Positions 36,864 to 45,949 of a stretch of 64,000 bases of DNA are shown here, piece after piece. The notes under the pieces were generated by a model, which saw only the letters and a list, made by a program, of their open reading frames with translations, was not told the DNA's origin and did not search any database. Source of the DNA: Negativicutes bacterium (GTDB lineage Bacteria; Bacillota; Negativicutes; Anaeromusales; Anaeromusaceae); the NCBI GenBank assembly GCA_009929485.1, contig SAAJ01000004.1, positions 1 to 64,000 on the forward strand, read 5' to 3'. Both the position numbers and the translations under genes were made by a program. How positions within the stretch are numbered: position 1 is the first letter of the stretch; each line of letters begins with the position of its first letter.

Positions 36864-37179
36864 AGAATATTGGCTGATCATTTTAGTTATGGCAGGCGCT
36901 ACGTATGCTACGCGGGTAGGAAGTTTTCTGCTGTTGCGTTTAACCGGTTTGCCGAAGGGGTTGGAACGTTGGACGGCGCAGGTGCCTACCGGTATTTTGG
37001 CGGCGCTGGTAGTACCGGCTTTGCTTTTGCCCCAAGGACAGCTAGATCTGTCTTGGCATAACACCTATCTTGTGGCAGGCGCAGCGGCTGCTTGGGTAGC
37101 GTGGAGGACCAGCCAAGCCGTATGGACGATGGCTGCAGGCCTTGGCGTAATGGGACTGTTGCGCTTAGGAGGAATTTGA
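36856..37179 (+). CDS. azlD: AzlD-family branched-chain amino acid exporter, small subunit
   Basis: 107 aa from the ATG at 36856 (GGAGGGAGA upstream). Four hydrophobic segments; ILVMAGATYATRVGSFLLLR is the family's N-terminal signature. Partner of AzlC in one transporter complex. Confidence 0.92.
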   Translation: MREEYWLIILVMAGATYATRVGSFLLLRLTGLPKGLERWTAQVPTGILAALVVPALLLPQGQLDLSWHNTYLVAGAAAAWVAWRTSQAVWTMAAGLGVMGLLRLGGI

Positions 37180-37180
37180 G

Positions 37181-37624
37181 ATGGCGGATGCGGTGCAACA
37201 ATGGGCATGTGAGCGTGTACACCAGTGTTATTGGCAGAACGATTGGAATTGCGCTCGGACGCAATTGGCTCTGCAATGTGAAGCGGCGCAGCTGTCATTG
37301 CCGCCCCTATGGGCAGAGGCGATGGCTGGGCTTCATGGCGCTGGCGGTTATGGAGCGCAGTGCGGCTTGGTGGAAGGGATGCTGGTCTTTCTTGGTTTGC
37401 AAGGAGCGTTGGCGGAGGAGTCGGCAGAAGAAATCTCGGCACATTGCCGGGGCTTTGCGGCTGCCTTTGAAGCCCGTTTTGGCAGCTTGCTGTGCCGGAA
37501 GCTGCGGCCGCAAGGCTTTCCGCAAGACGGGCCTTCGCATGCTTGCGAAACGTTGACAGCCCAGGCGGTCGTATTTGCCAGACAGTGGTTGTTGGCAGCG
37601 AAGATCCAAGGGAAAATGGATTGA
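37181..37624 (+). CDS. C_GCAxxG_C_C-type redox-active protein
   Basis: 147 aa; starts one base after azlD with AGGAGGA, so it is translated with the exporter. It fits the C_GCAxxG_C_C family: a helix ending GLHGAGGYGAQCGLVEGML around residues 50-66, then FGSLLCRKL and a late Cys (SHACETL). The first cysteines of the usual set are partly replaced (GCA reads as GLH here), so the family assignment rests on the glycine-rich turn and the CG..EG motif. Members often lie beside metal or anaerobic redox genes and their biochemical role is unclear. Its pairing with azlCD is not something I know from elsewhere. Confidence 0.7.
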   Translation: MADAVQQWACERVHQCYWQNDWNCARTQLALQCEAAQLSLPPLWAEAMAGLHGAGGYGAQCGLVEGMLVFLGLQGALAEESAEEISAHCRGFAAAFEARFGSLLCRKLRPQGFPQDGPSHACETLTAQAVVFARQWLLAAKIQGKMD

Positions 37625-37645
37625 CGCCTGCATGGCGTCAACATA

Positions 37646-37687
37646 AAATCAGACCGCTAAATCTATAGATTTAGCGGTCTGATTTTG
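37646..37687. terminator. bidirectional terminator between the azl operon and hypD
   Basis: Stem AAAATCAGACCGCTAAATC with its complement around 4 bases, TTTTGTGTTG after it. Convergent genes on both sides. A smaller TTGACGC/GCGTCAA hairpin precedes it at 37620-37641. Confidence 0.9.
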
Positions 37688-37699
37688 TGTTGTATGTTT

Positions 37700-40078
37700 T
37701 TAGCCAATCGTCTGTTCCGTGCGTTCGATGATTTCATCCTGCAGCTCTCGGCTGAGATTGTGGAAGTGGTCGCTATAGCCGGCGACGCGGACGATAAGAT
37801 CCTTGTAATCTTCGGGGTGTTCTTGGGCAGCTAAGAGCGTTGCCCGGTCAATGACGTTGAATTGAATGTGATGGCCGTCCAGGGAGAAGTAGGCGCGTAC
37901 AAGAGCGGCCATGTGCTCAAGGCCTGCTTCGCCTGCAACGGCGGCAGGATTAAATTTCTGATTGAGCAGGGTCCCGCCAGTGAGAAGCTGATCCATCTTG
38001 GCCGCTGAGCGGATGACGGCGGTGGGGCCTAGGCGGTCAGCGCTTTTTTCAGGTGAAATGCCTTCGGATACCGGCTTGTGAGCTAAGCGTCCGTTGGGGC
38101 TGGCGCCGAGGACGGAGCCGAAGTACACATGGCAAGTGGTGGGAAGCATATTGACGCGGTAGCTGCCGCCGCGGCCATTGGGGCGCCCGGTAACTTCGTC
38201 GTGGAACGAACGAAAGGCTCGCTGCATCAGGTCGTCGGCGGCATCGTCGTCGTTGCCATAGCGAGGGGCTTTTTCGCGCACTAAATGGTGCAAGCGCAGG
38301 TGGCCGTCAAAATTATCTTGTAGGGCCGTAACCAGCTCTGGGAGGGTGAATTTGTTCTCTTTGTAGACCAGAGTTTCGATGGCGGCAAGACTGTCGGTGA
38401 GCGTGCCGATGCCGACGCCTTGGATATAGCTGGTATTATAGCGGGCGCCGCCTGCATTGTAGTCTTGGCCGTTTGTGATGCAGTCGTCTACAAGGCAAGA
38501 CAGAAGAGGCACGGGCATATAACGGGCGTATAGACCTTCGATAATTTGATTGCCTTTTACTTTGATATCTGTCATGTAGTGCAGCTGTTCTTCATAGGCC
38601 CGATAGAACGAGTCAAAGTCGCTGAAGGAAGCCGCTTCCCCGGTTGCCGGTCCCAGACGCTTGCCGGTCATGGGATCCACGCCGTTGAAGAGCGTGAGCT
38701 CCAAAATTTTGGGGAGATTGAGATAGCCTGTCAGGATATAGGCTTCCTTGCCGAAAGCGCCTGTCTCTACGCAGCCGCTGGCGCCGCCTTGGCGCGCATC
38801 CTCCAGGGACTTGCCGGCGTTAAGCAGCTCTTGCACGATACTTTCGGTATTGTAAAAAGCAGGCTGTCCCCAACCCTGGCGGGAAATAGCGCAGGCTTTT
38901 TTGAGAAAATCTTGCGGCGTGCGGCGGCTGATCTGCACGTTGGAGCTGGGTTGCAGCAGGCGCAGTTCGTCCATGGTTTCCAGAATTAGATAGGAGACTT
39001 CGTTAACGCCGTCGTTGCCGTCGGGCGTGATGCCGCCGGTGTTGAGATTGGCAAAATCCGTGTAAGTGCCGCTTTCTTTGAGGGTAATGCCTACTTTGGG
39101 AGGAGCGGGTTGGTTGTTGAACTTAACCCAGAAGCATTGCAGCAGCTCCTTGGCTTGTTCTCGCGTCAGGCGTCCTTCGGCCAGGTCTTTACGATAAAAG
39201 GGAATCAGGTGCTGATCTAGGCGGCCAGGGCTGTAAGCGTCCCAGGGATTGATTTCTGTCGTTACACCGATGTGCATAAACCAATACATCTGCAGCGCCT
39301 GATGGAACGTTTGCGGCGCATGCGCCGGGACGGTAAGGCAGTTGGCAGCAATGGTTTGTAACTCGCTTTTTCGCTGCGGATCGCTTTCTTTTTCCGCCAG
39401 CTCCTGTGCCAAGGCGGCATAGCGGGCGGCATAGAGCATCATGGCGTCGCAGGCAATGCGCATCCCTGTGAGCTGCGCTTTTTTATCTAGATAGGAAGAA
39501 TCGGTCAGCGGGTCTAGTGCGGCCAAGGAGGTATCAATTCGTTTCTGGACATCCAAAAGGCCGCTTTGGTACATTTTGCCGTCGGCAACGGTGTGCCCAG
39601 GACCGCGCTGCTCCATAAACTCTGTGAAAAGGCCGGCTTCATAACAATCGTGCCATTCCTGCGGCAGAGAATCCAAGATCTTGCCGCGCAAGGCGCGATT
39701 TTTCCAAAACGGAATAATTCGTTCTTTTTGCAGCTTTTTTTCGTCCTCGCCAACGCGGAAATACACAATTTCTCGTTGGTCCATGACGGTGAGATCGTCT
39801 TCGGTGTGGCAGCAAAGCTCGGGAAAAGAAGGCGCTTGCTGCGGGGCTTCGGATTTCTCGCCGACTAACAGCTCGCCGGGTCCCAGGTAGAGGGATTTGT
39901 GCAGCATAATATGCTGCAGTGTCAAGGCTCGCAGCATAGGCACGGGGACGCGGCCTTCGTATTTTTCATAGGCTTCGGTAACCAAACGACTGCGCTCCAG
40001 GGATAGGCGAGGTTCCGCCGTGGTACTCTCCTGGCGCAGGCTACGGATGCGTTCATTCATGCCTCGTTCGTGTTTCAT
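37700..40078 (-). CDS. hypD: trans-4-hydroxy-L-proline dehydratase (glycyl radical enzyme)
   Basis: 792 aa. Glycyl radical enzyme that removes water from trans-4-hydroxy-L-proline to give 1-pyrroline-5-carboxylate in strict anaerobes. The thiyl Cys436 and Glu438 lie in GASGCVETGAFGKEAY and the radical Gly767 in VRVAGYSDHF. The positions equivalent to the C. difficile HypD active site (as I recall Ser334, Asp339, Phe340, Phe152, His160, Cys434) are all kept with a shift of two: Ser336, Asp341, Phe342, Phe154, His162. Similarity runs from LRQES..AEPR at the N-terminus to RTEQT at the C-terminus. Starts at ATG 40078 with AAGGAGG, five bases after the activase stop. Unlike C. difficile, no P5C reductase gene is adjacent. 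Confidence 0.93.
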   Translation of the reverse strand: MKHERGMNERIRSLRQESTTAEPRLSLERSRLVTEAYEKYEGRVPVPMLRALTLQHIMLHKSLYLGPGELLVGEKSEAPQQAPSFPELCCHTEDDLTVMDQREIVYFRVGEDEKKLQKERIIPFWKNRALRGKILDSLPQEWHDCYEAGLFTEFMEQRGPGHTVADGKMYQSGLLDVQKRIDTSLAALDPLTDSSYLDKKAQLTGMRIACDAMMLYAARYAALAQELAEKESDPQRKSELQTIAANCLTVPAHAPQTFHQALQMYWFMHIGVTTEINPWDAYSPGRLDQHLIPFYRKDLAEGRLTREQAKELLQCFWVKFNNQPAPPKVGITLKESGTYTDFANLNTGGITPDGNDGVNEVSYLILETMDELRLLQPSSNVQISRRTPQDFLKKACAISRQGWGQPAFYNTESIVQELLNAGKSLEDARQGGASGCVETGAFGKEAYILTGYLNLPKILELTLFNGVDPMTGKRLGPATGEAASFSDFDSFYRAYEEQLHYMTDIKVKGNQIIEGLYARYMPVPLLSCLVDDCITNGQDYNAGGARYNTSYIQGVGIGTLTDSLAAIETLVYKENKFTLPELVTALQDNFDGHLRLHHLVREKAPRYGNDDDAADDLMQRAFRSFHDEVTGRPNGRGGSYRVNMLPTTCHVYFGSVLGASPNGRLAHKPVSEGISPEKSADRLGPTAVIRSAAKMDQLLTGGTLLNQKFNPAAVAGEAGLEHMAALVRAYFSLDGHHIQFNVIDRATLLAAQEHPEDYKDLIVRVAGYSDHFHNLSRELQDEIIERTEQTIG

Positions 40079-40082
40079 TGTA

Positions 40083-40958
40083 TTATCCTCCTTGTTGCAC
40101 CGGATGGCCGGCGTTCTGAATGGTAGTAAGCCAATGTTCTAAGGTAGAAGCTGTGGGCGGCTGTCCCTGGAAAACGGGATAGCCCAGGCGGCTTGATTTG
40201 GAACCGCCAATGCTATGATAGGGAAGCAAGTGGATGCGCTGCGGCTTAATCTCTTCAAACAGTGGCAGCCACGCGGCAAGATCTTGGGGACGGTCATTGC
40301 GATCGGCTGCAAGGGGCAGGCGCAGCGAGAGAGAGGCGCCTGCTGCGGCCAGTTTGCGCAAATTATCCAGGATGATCTTGTTGCCGACGCCTGTAAGACG
40401 TTGGTGTTCTGCATCGTCTGGATGCTTCAAATCGTAAAGAAAGAGCCGCGTATATGGAAGAATAGCGGCAAAATGCTCAAACGGCACATGACCGCAGGTA
40501 TCGACAACGACGGAAAGGCCTCTTGTGTTGGCGGCCTTGGCTAACGCAAGAGCGGCTTCCGGCTGTGCCAGCGGTTCGCCGCCAGATAAAGTAATGCCGC
40601 CGCCGGAGGAGGCGTAAAACGCTTCGTCCCGCAGGGCCAGCTGCAAAGCCTCTGCCAAGGAGTACTGGCGGCCTGCCAAGTGACGGGCGTCTCCCAGGCA
40701 TTCTTCGCAGCAGAGAGCGCAGGCTTGGCAGTTGTTTCTTTGCAGTCGGCCCTGCGGCGGCGCTTGCTGAGGGCAGACGCTTTCACAATAACCGCAGGCA
40801 ATGCATTTTTCCGCAGCATGCAGCAGTTGTGGCTGAAACGCTTGGCTTTCCGGGTTGTGGCACCAAAGGCAGCGCAACGGACAGCCTTTGAAAAAGAAGG
40901 TCGTCCGAATGCCCGGTCCGTCGTGGATGCAGAAGCGTTGGATTTGAAATAGCAGCAT
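40083..40958 (-). CDS. glycyl radical enzyme activase for HypD
   Basis: 291 aa radical SAM protein. CPLRCLWC (Cys26, Cys30, Cys33) binds the SAM-cleaving 4Fe-4S cluster. A ferredoxin-like insert with CIACGYCESVCP and CQACALCCEEC carries two further clusters. GGGITLSGGEPLAQP is the SAM-binding stretch. It makes a 5'-deoxyadenosyl radical to place the glycyl radical on its partner. The partner is almost surely HypD, whose gene starts four bases later. GGAGG precedes the ATG. The upstream spacer is filled with hairpin repeats. Confidence 0.95.
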   Translation of the reverse strand: MLLFQIQRFCIHDGPGIRTTFFFKGCPLRCLWCHNPESQAFQPQLLHAAEKCIACGYCESVCPQQAPPQGRLQRNNCQACALCCEECLGDARHLAGRQYSLAEALQLALRDEAFYASSGGGITLSGGEPLAQPEAALALAKAANTRGLSVVVDTCGHVPFEHFAAILPYTRLFLYDLKHPDDAEHQRLTGVGNKIILDNLRKLAAAGASLSLRLPLAADRNDRPQDLAAWLPLFEEIKPQRIHLLPYHSIGGSKSSRLGYPVFQGQPPTASTLEHWLTTIQNAGHPVQQGG

Positions 40959-40992
40959 AAAAACCTCCGGTTGTTGGTCGTTTCTAAATTAA

Positions 40993-41022
40993 GGAGCTAC
41001 TGGTTTAATGAACGCTCCCACA
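40993..41022. repeat. solo end of repeat family A
   Basis: GGAGCTACTGGTTTAATGAA followed by CGCTCCCACAG. It matches the terminal part of the long hairpin elements near 52.7 kb (GGAGTTGCTGATTTACTGAG, then CGCTCTGCCACAC). The other end is missing; element B follows 16 bases later. Confidence 0.5.
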
Positions 41023-41037
41023 GAACATAACTTTTAC

Positions 41038-41213
41038 TGGCGGCGGCATTGTATTTGAGACAAGATTTGCGCGCGCCTTGAAAAAGCTGTCTAAGACGGC
41101 AGTTTCTTAACTCGCTATGCTCAAACAGGCGAAACTGTGATCCGTCGTAGACATCTTTTTCATCCTGCGGACCGCCTTGCTTCAATAAAAGTCTCAAATA
41201 CAATGACGCCGCC
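41038..41213. repeat. long hairpin element, family B (MITE-like, about 175 bp)
   Basis: The ends are inverted repeats (GGCGGCATTGTATTTGAGAC and its near-complement at 41192-41213, interrupted by a two- to three-base insertion). Inside, TGAAAAAGCTGTCTAAGACG at 41078 pairs with CGTCGTAGACATCTTTTTCA at 41143, and AGTTTC at 41101 with GAAACT at 41130. The whole segment can fold into one imperfect hairpin. No reading frame of note. It sits between the XRE-cupin gene and the hypD activase gene. Confidence 0.65.
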
Positions 41214-41262
41214 GTAACCCTCTGCGAGCCCTCCCTTTACTCCCTCTACTCTTGTTTTTCCT
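41211..41262 (-). repeat. purine-rich 3' repeat, copy e
   Basis: Directly 3' of the XRE-cupin gene; in that gene's sense it reads AACAAGAGTAGAGGGAGTAA, then AGGGAGGGCTCGCAGAGGG. Nearly identical to copy d in its central 25 bases. Confidence 0.6.
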
Positions 41263-41266
41263 TTCC

Positions 41267-41821
41267 CTAATGGGGGTTCGGGTGGCTGACGACGAGAAAG
41301 CGGACGCATTTGTTGGTAAGATTGCCCCAGTTGTGCGGCAAGGAAGAAGGGTAATGGGCGGAGTCTCCTGGGCAGAGTTCTTGGCGTTCACCGTCAAGAA
41401 CAAGGGTCAGCACGCCTTCTAAAACGTAGATGAATTCCTCGCCGTCATGGCTGTAAGGAAGAAGGCTTTCTTCCTTATTTAATGGAAGAAGTTCTACAAG
41501 TCGAGGCAGCATGGCCTTTGGTTCGGCTTGATTCGTGAGATGGTAGTGGATGAAGCGGCCTGGCTCAATTTGTGCAGTTTGTCGCTCGTAGCTGCGCAAC
41601 AAGCGTTTTTTTCCAAGAGGGGGGCTGCTGAAAAAAAGGCTGGGTTCTACATCGAGAGCTACGGCGATTTTGCGCAGGGAATCTACGGCGATGTCGGTGA
41701 GATCTCGCTCTAGTTGCGAGAGGAAACCTGTAGAAAGGCCTGTTTTTTGTGCCACCTCTCGCAGCGTAAGACCGCGGCGGCGACGCAGTTCTTTGATTTG
41801 CGCACCAATGGAAGTGGTCAT
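41267..41821 (-). CDS. XRE-family regulator with C-terminal cupin domain
   Basis: 184 aa. Residues 5-62 are an XRE helix-turn-helix (IKELRRRRGLTLREVAQKTG, LSTGFLSQLERDLTDIAVDS). Residues about 105-180 are a cupin (PYSHDGEEFIYVLEGVLTLV, CPGDSAHYPSSLPHNW). Regulators of this layout (PuuR, SutR-like) sense small metabolites, often amino acids or polyamines, through the cupin. The next gene downstream in the same direction is the hypD activase, 308 bases away, so control of hydroxyproline use is a reasonable guess but not shown. GGAGG precedes the ATG. Confidence 0.88.
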   Translation of the reverse strand: MTTSIGAQIKELRRRRGLTLREVAQKTGLSTGFLSQLERDLTDIAVDSLRKIAVALDVEPSLFFSSPPLGKKRLLRSYERQTAQIEPGRFIHYHLTNQAEPKAMLPRLVELLPLNKEESLLPYSHDGEEFIYVLEGVLTLVLDGERQELCPGDSAHYPSSLPHNWGNLTNKCVRFLVVSHPNPH

Positions 41822-42035
41822 AGAAACCTCCAGACTTTGTATCTTTTTAATTTCATTTTAGCAGTTAAACTTAAAAAAACAATGTCGAATTTTGATAAGA
41901 AGATACTTATTTTGATAAAGTGAACACAAAGAAAGAAAAGGGTCAAAGTTGAGGCTAAAATCCGTATTGACGCTTGTAACTGGCTGTGATAGCTTTGAGT
42001 TATCTTTGAAAAAACCGTAAATTGGAGGGAATAGT

Positions 42036-43124
42036 ATGGCGGAAAGGAAGAAAATCCGACTTTTTTTACAAGAAGTGCAGCCAGGAATGGCTGTGGCGGA
42101 GCCGATCTGCCTAGAAGGCGAAAAAACCGCTTTTTTGGCAGAGGGAGCCTTGCTGACGGAGCGGATTTTAGAGCTATTGCGATTGCGAGGCCAAGAGGCG
42201 GTAGTGGTATATGTTCCAGCCGCGAATGATGCGAATTTCGCCATGCAGACGTTGTTCCGCGAAACCTATCAAAGTTTGTTGGGAACGTTGGAGGGAGTTT
42301 TTCAGCAACTGCGCTATGGCGGCGTAGTCGAAAAAGAAAGCCTGAATTTGCTGGCGGAAGAGACGATGGTTGTTTTGCACCAACCCGATATTTTTTCGCT
42401 TTTAAGCATGTCTGGTCAGGGGCGGGAGTCGTTTTTGCATCATAGTTTGAATGTAGGTCTTTTATGCGGTTTGCTGGCGCTTTGGCAAAGTTACGATGAA
42501 ACCATGGTGCGTGATGCCGTAACGGCCGGATTGCTTCATGATATGGGAAAAAGCCGGGTGCCAGAGCACATTTTGGAGAAACACGATGTGCTTTTGGCGC
42601 ACGAACAGCATGTGATGTACTGCCATCCTTTTCATAGTTATCAACTGCTATTAGGGGTCAGTGTATCGGATCGGGTTTGCCGGGCGGCATTGCACCATCA
42701 TGAACGTCTGGACGGCAGTGGCTATCCGGAAGGATTGAAGGGGGATGATATCTCCCCGTTAGCGCAGCTTGTAGCGATTGCTGACGTGTATGACGCTATG
42801 GTTTCGCCGCGGCCTTACCGCGAAGCCCATTCGCCGTTAGAGGCGCTGGAAGAGTTATTGCAGGGCATGTTTGAACGTTTTAATCCTGCTATTTGCATGA
42901 AAATGGCGGACCGTCTTAAAGATTTGCTTTTAGGGGCGACGGTCGTGCTGGATGACGGAAGGGAAGGCGTGATTCGCCAATTTCCACATTCGTTGAGCCC
43001 GCGTCCGTTGCTTGAATTGCCAGAAGGGGTATATCTGGATCTGGATCGGGAGCCGGAATTAGGGGTGGCGGCTATTCGCGGTTTGCAAGGAACCTGGGGC
43101 AGCCGGGATAGAGTGGAAAGCTGA
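42036..43124 (+). CDS. HD-GYP domain protein, probable cyclic-di-GMP phosphodiesterase
   Basis: 362 aa. Residues about 125-290 form the HD-GYP domain: HHSLNVGLLCGLLA, the HD pair in LLHDMGKSRVPEHIL (near 167), HPFHSYQLLL, and HHHERLDGSGYPEGLKGDDI (near 222) carrying the GYP motif, then ADVYDAMVSPRPYREAHSP. The metal ligands of active enzymes appear present. The N-terminal 120 residues (LFLQEVQPGMAVAEPICLEG) are the helical module common in Firmicutes HD-GYP proteins, and the last 60 residues form a small beta domain (ATVVLDDGREGVIRQF). TTGGAGGG precedes the ATG. Single gene. Confidence 0.92.
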   Translation: MAERKKIRLFLQEVQPGMAVAEPICLEGEKTAFLAEGALLTERILELLRLRGQEAVVVYVPAANDANFAMQTLFRETYQSLLGTLEGVFQQLRYGGVVEKESLNLLAEETMVVLHQPDIFSLLSMSGQGRESFLHHSLNVGLLCGLLALWQSYDETMVRDAVTAGLLHDMGKSRVPEHILEKHDVLLAHEQHVMYCHPFHSYQLLLGVSVSDRVCRAALHHHERLDGSGYPEGLKGDDISPLAQLVAIADVYDAMVSPRPYREAHSPLEALEELLQGMFERFNPAICMKMADRLKDLLLGATVVLDDGREGVIRQFPHSLSPRPLLELPEGVYLDLDREPELGVAAIRGLQGTWGSRDRVES

Positions 43125-43153
43125 GAGTGTTAAGAAGTGGTTTTCACTTTGTC

Positions 43154-43253
43154 TTGACAACGCGGTGAGACTGTGATATTTTGTAATCAATGTTTAAGTT
43201 GACTGATCAGAAATACTGAAGGTCAGAAAAGCGCTGCTTTTCTGACCTTTTTT
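43154..43253 (+). promoter_or_regulatory. metA promoter with a short antiterminator-terminator leader
   Basis: TTGACA (43154-43159), 17 bases, TATTTT (43177-43182). The leader then holds a perfect 12-bp terminator stem, GGTCAGAAAAGC (43221-43232) with GCTTTTCTGACC (43236-43247), and six T. An alternative hairpin TGAC-TCAG (43200-43210) with CTGA-GTCA (43216-43225) would use the first bases of the terminator stem, so the two exclude each other. The metA ribosome binding site (GGAGG) follows at 43258. The leader is only about 60 bases and is not a SAM-I aptamer. It may be a small riboswitch or a protein-controlled attenuator; the stem could instead end HD-GYP transcription. Confidence 0.55.
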
Positions 43254-43267
43254 GCACGGAGGATGCT

Positions 43268-44185
43268 ATGCCGATTAAAATACCCAATCGCCTGCCGGCG
43301 CGTAGCGTGCTGGAAAACGAAAATATTTTCATCATGGATGAGGACCGGGCGTACTCGCAGGATATTCGTCCCTTGAAGCTGCTGCTGCTCAATTTGATGC
43401 CGACAAAAATCGTTACGGAAACGCAGTTGCTGCGCCTGTTAGGGAATACGCCGCTGCAGGTGGAAATTGACTTGCTGTACACGGCATCCTATGAGCCGAG
43501 TAATACGTCGCAAGAGCATTTGGTGAAATTCTACGAGACCTTCCAGGATGTGAAGAATCGTAAATATGACGGCATGATTATTACCGGCGCCCCGGTGGAA
43601 CAGATGCCTTTTGAGGAAGTGGCATATTGGCCGGAGTTATGCGAGATCATGGAATGGTCAAAGACTCATGTATATTCGACCATGCATATTTGTTGGGGAG
43701 CCCAGGCGGGGCTGTACTATCACTATGGCGTGCCGAAGGTGGATTTGCCGGCGAAGATGTTCGGCGTCTTTCCGCATCGCTGCGTGGCTACCGAGAGAGA
43801 ACCGTTGTTGCGCGGTTTAGACGATATTTTTTATGTGCCCCATTCGCGGCATACCGATATTTGTAGGCAATCGCTGGAACAGGTGCGAGAGCTCCGCATT
43901 CTGGCGGAATCGGCGGAGTCTGGCGTCTATCTCGTGGCAGATGCCACGGGCCGGCAGATTTTTTTGACGGGCCATGTGGAATACGACGCGCTGACCCTGC
44001 ATAAGGAGTATGAGCGCGATATTGCCAAAGGACTGGATATTGCAGTGCCCCGCAATTATTATCCCCAGGACGATCCGGCGCAAAAGCCGCTGGTTACCTG
44101 GCGCAGCGCGGCGCATTTGCTTTTCGCCAACTGGCTTAACTACTATATGTACCAAGATACGCCGTATGATTTAGAAACATTGTAG
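43268..44185 (+). CDS. metA: MetA, homoserine O-acyltransferase, predicted acetyl-CoA specific
   Basis: 305 aa, normal length. Activates homoserine for methionine synthesis. The nucleophile is Cys142 in [16 protein letters not shown]; His236 and Glu238 lie in LTGHVEYD. The residue known to set acyl-CoA choice is Glu111 ([16 protein letters not shown]): Glu at this place gives acetyl-CoA use and Gly gives succinyl-CoA use in studied MetA enzymes. O-acetylhomoserine as product agrees with the O-acetylhomoserine sulfhydrylase encoded next. The promoter and attenuator-like leader lie just upstream. Confidence 0.95.
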   Translation: MPIKIPNRLPARSVLENENIFIMDEDRAYSQDIRPLKLLLLNLMPTKIVTETQLLRLLGNTPLQVEIDLLYTASYEPSNTSQEHLVKFYETFQDVKNRKYDGMIITGAPVEQMPFEEVAYWPELCEIMEWSKTHVYSTMHICWGAQAGLYYHYGVPKVDLPAKMFGVFPHRCVATEREPLLRGLDDIFYVPHSRHTDICRQSLEQVRELRILAESAESGVYLVADATGRQIFLTGHVEYDALTLHKEYERDIAKGLDIAVPRNYYPQDDPAQKPLVTWRSAAHLLFANWLNYYMYQDTPYDLETL

Positions 44186-44216
44186 TGAGATTAGTAATGC
44201 AAAGGAGTGTTGTTGA

Positions 44217-45503
<1,287 letters not shown>

Positions 45504-45560
45504 ACGATAGCGTAACGTGAATTTGTAATACAAGAGAATAAACGGCTGATCCGAAAGCGG

Positions 45561-45609
45561 AAGGCCGGCAAACAGAGCGCGGAGGCGCCTGTTTGCCGGC
45601 CTTTTCTTT
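45561..45609 (+). terminator. intrinsic terminator of metA-metY
   Basis: A 15-bp stem AAGGCCGGCAAACAG with its complement around 13 bases, then TTCTTT. Confidence 0.9.
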
Positions 45610-45649
45610 ATCTTAATTTTCTAGTGCCAAGAAAAAAGGAGGAGATGGT

Positions 45650-45940
45650 ATGTCGGTAATGATTGTAGGCGCTGACCATTTGGGAAATATGCGTAAGAAT
45701 TTGGAAGACTATGGAATTAAAGAGGTTGAGCATATTTGCGGCCGCAAAACAGCGGACCGCAAGCGTTTTGAGCTTTCGCGCGGCACCTCTTTGGTTGTGG
45801 TGCTGGTGGATTTTGTTAATCACGGTACAGCCAAACACATTAAAGAACAAGCGAAAAGCCAGGGAATTCGTACCGTTTTCGCGCAGCGATCCTGGTGTTC
45901 TCTGCAGCAGCAGCTGGAGCGTATTGGTCTGAATGTGTAA
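45650..45940 (+). CDS. DUF2325 family protein
   Basis: 96 aa. Matches the DUF2325 family: MSVMIVGADHLGNMRKNLED at the start, VEHICGRKTADRK, and VVLVDFVNHGTAKHIKEQAK followed by FAQRSWCSLQQQL. The fold looks like a small Rossmann-like domain; the family's function is unknown. AGGAGGAGA precedes the ATG. It lies between the metA-metY terminator and the convergent metC gene, only nine bases from the metC stop. Confidence 0.85.
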   Translation: MSVMIVGADHLGNMRKNLEDYGIKEVEHICGRKTADRKRFELSRGTSLVVVLVDFVNHGTAKHIKEQAKSQGIRTVFAQRSWCSLQQQLERIGLNV

Positions 45941-45949
45941 TTCCTTTAT

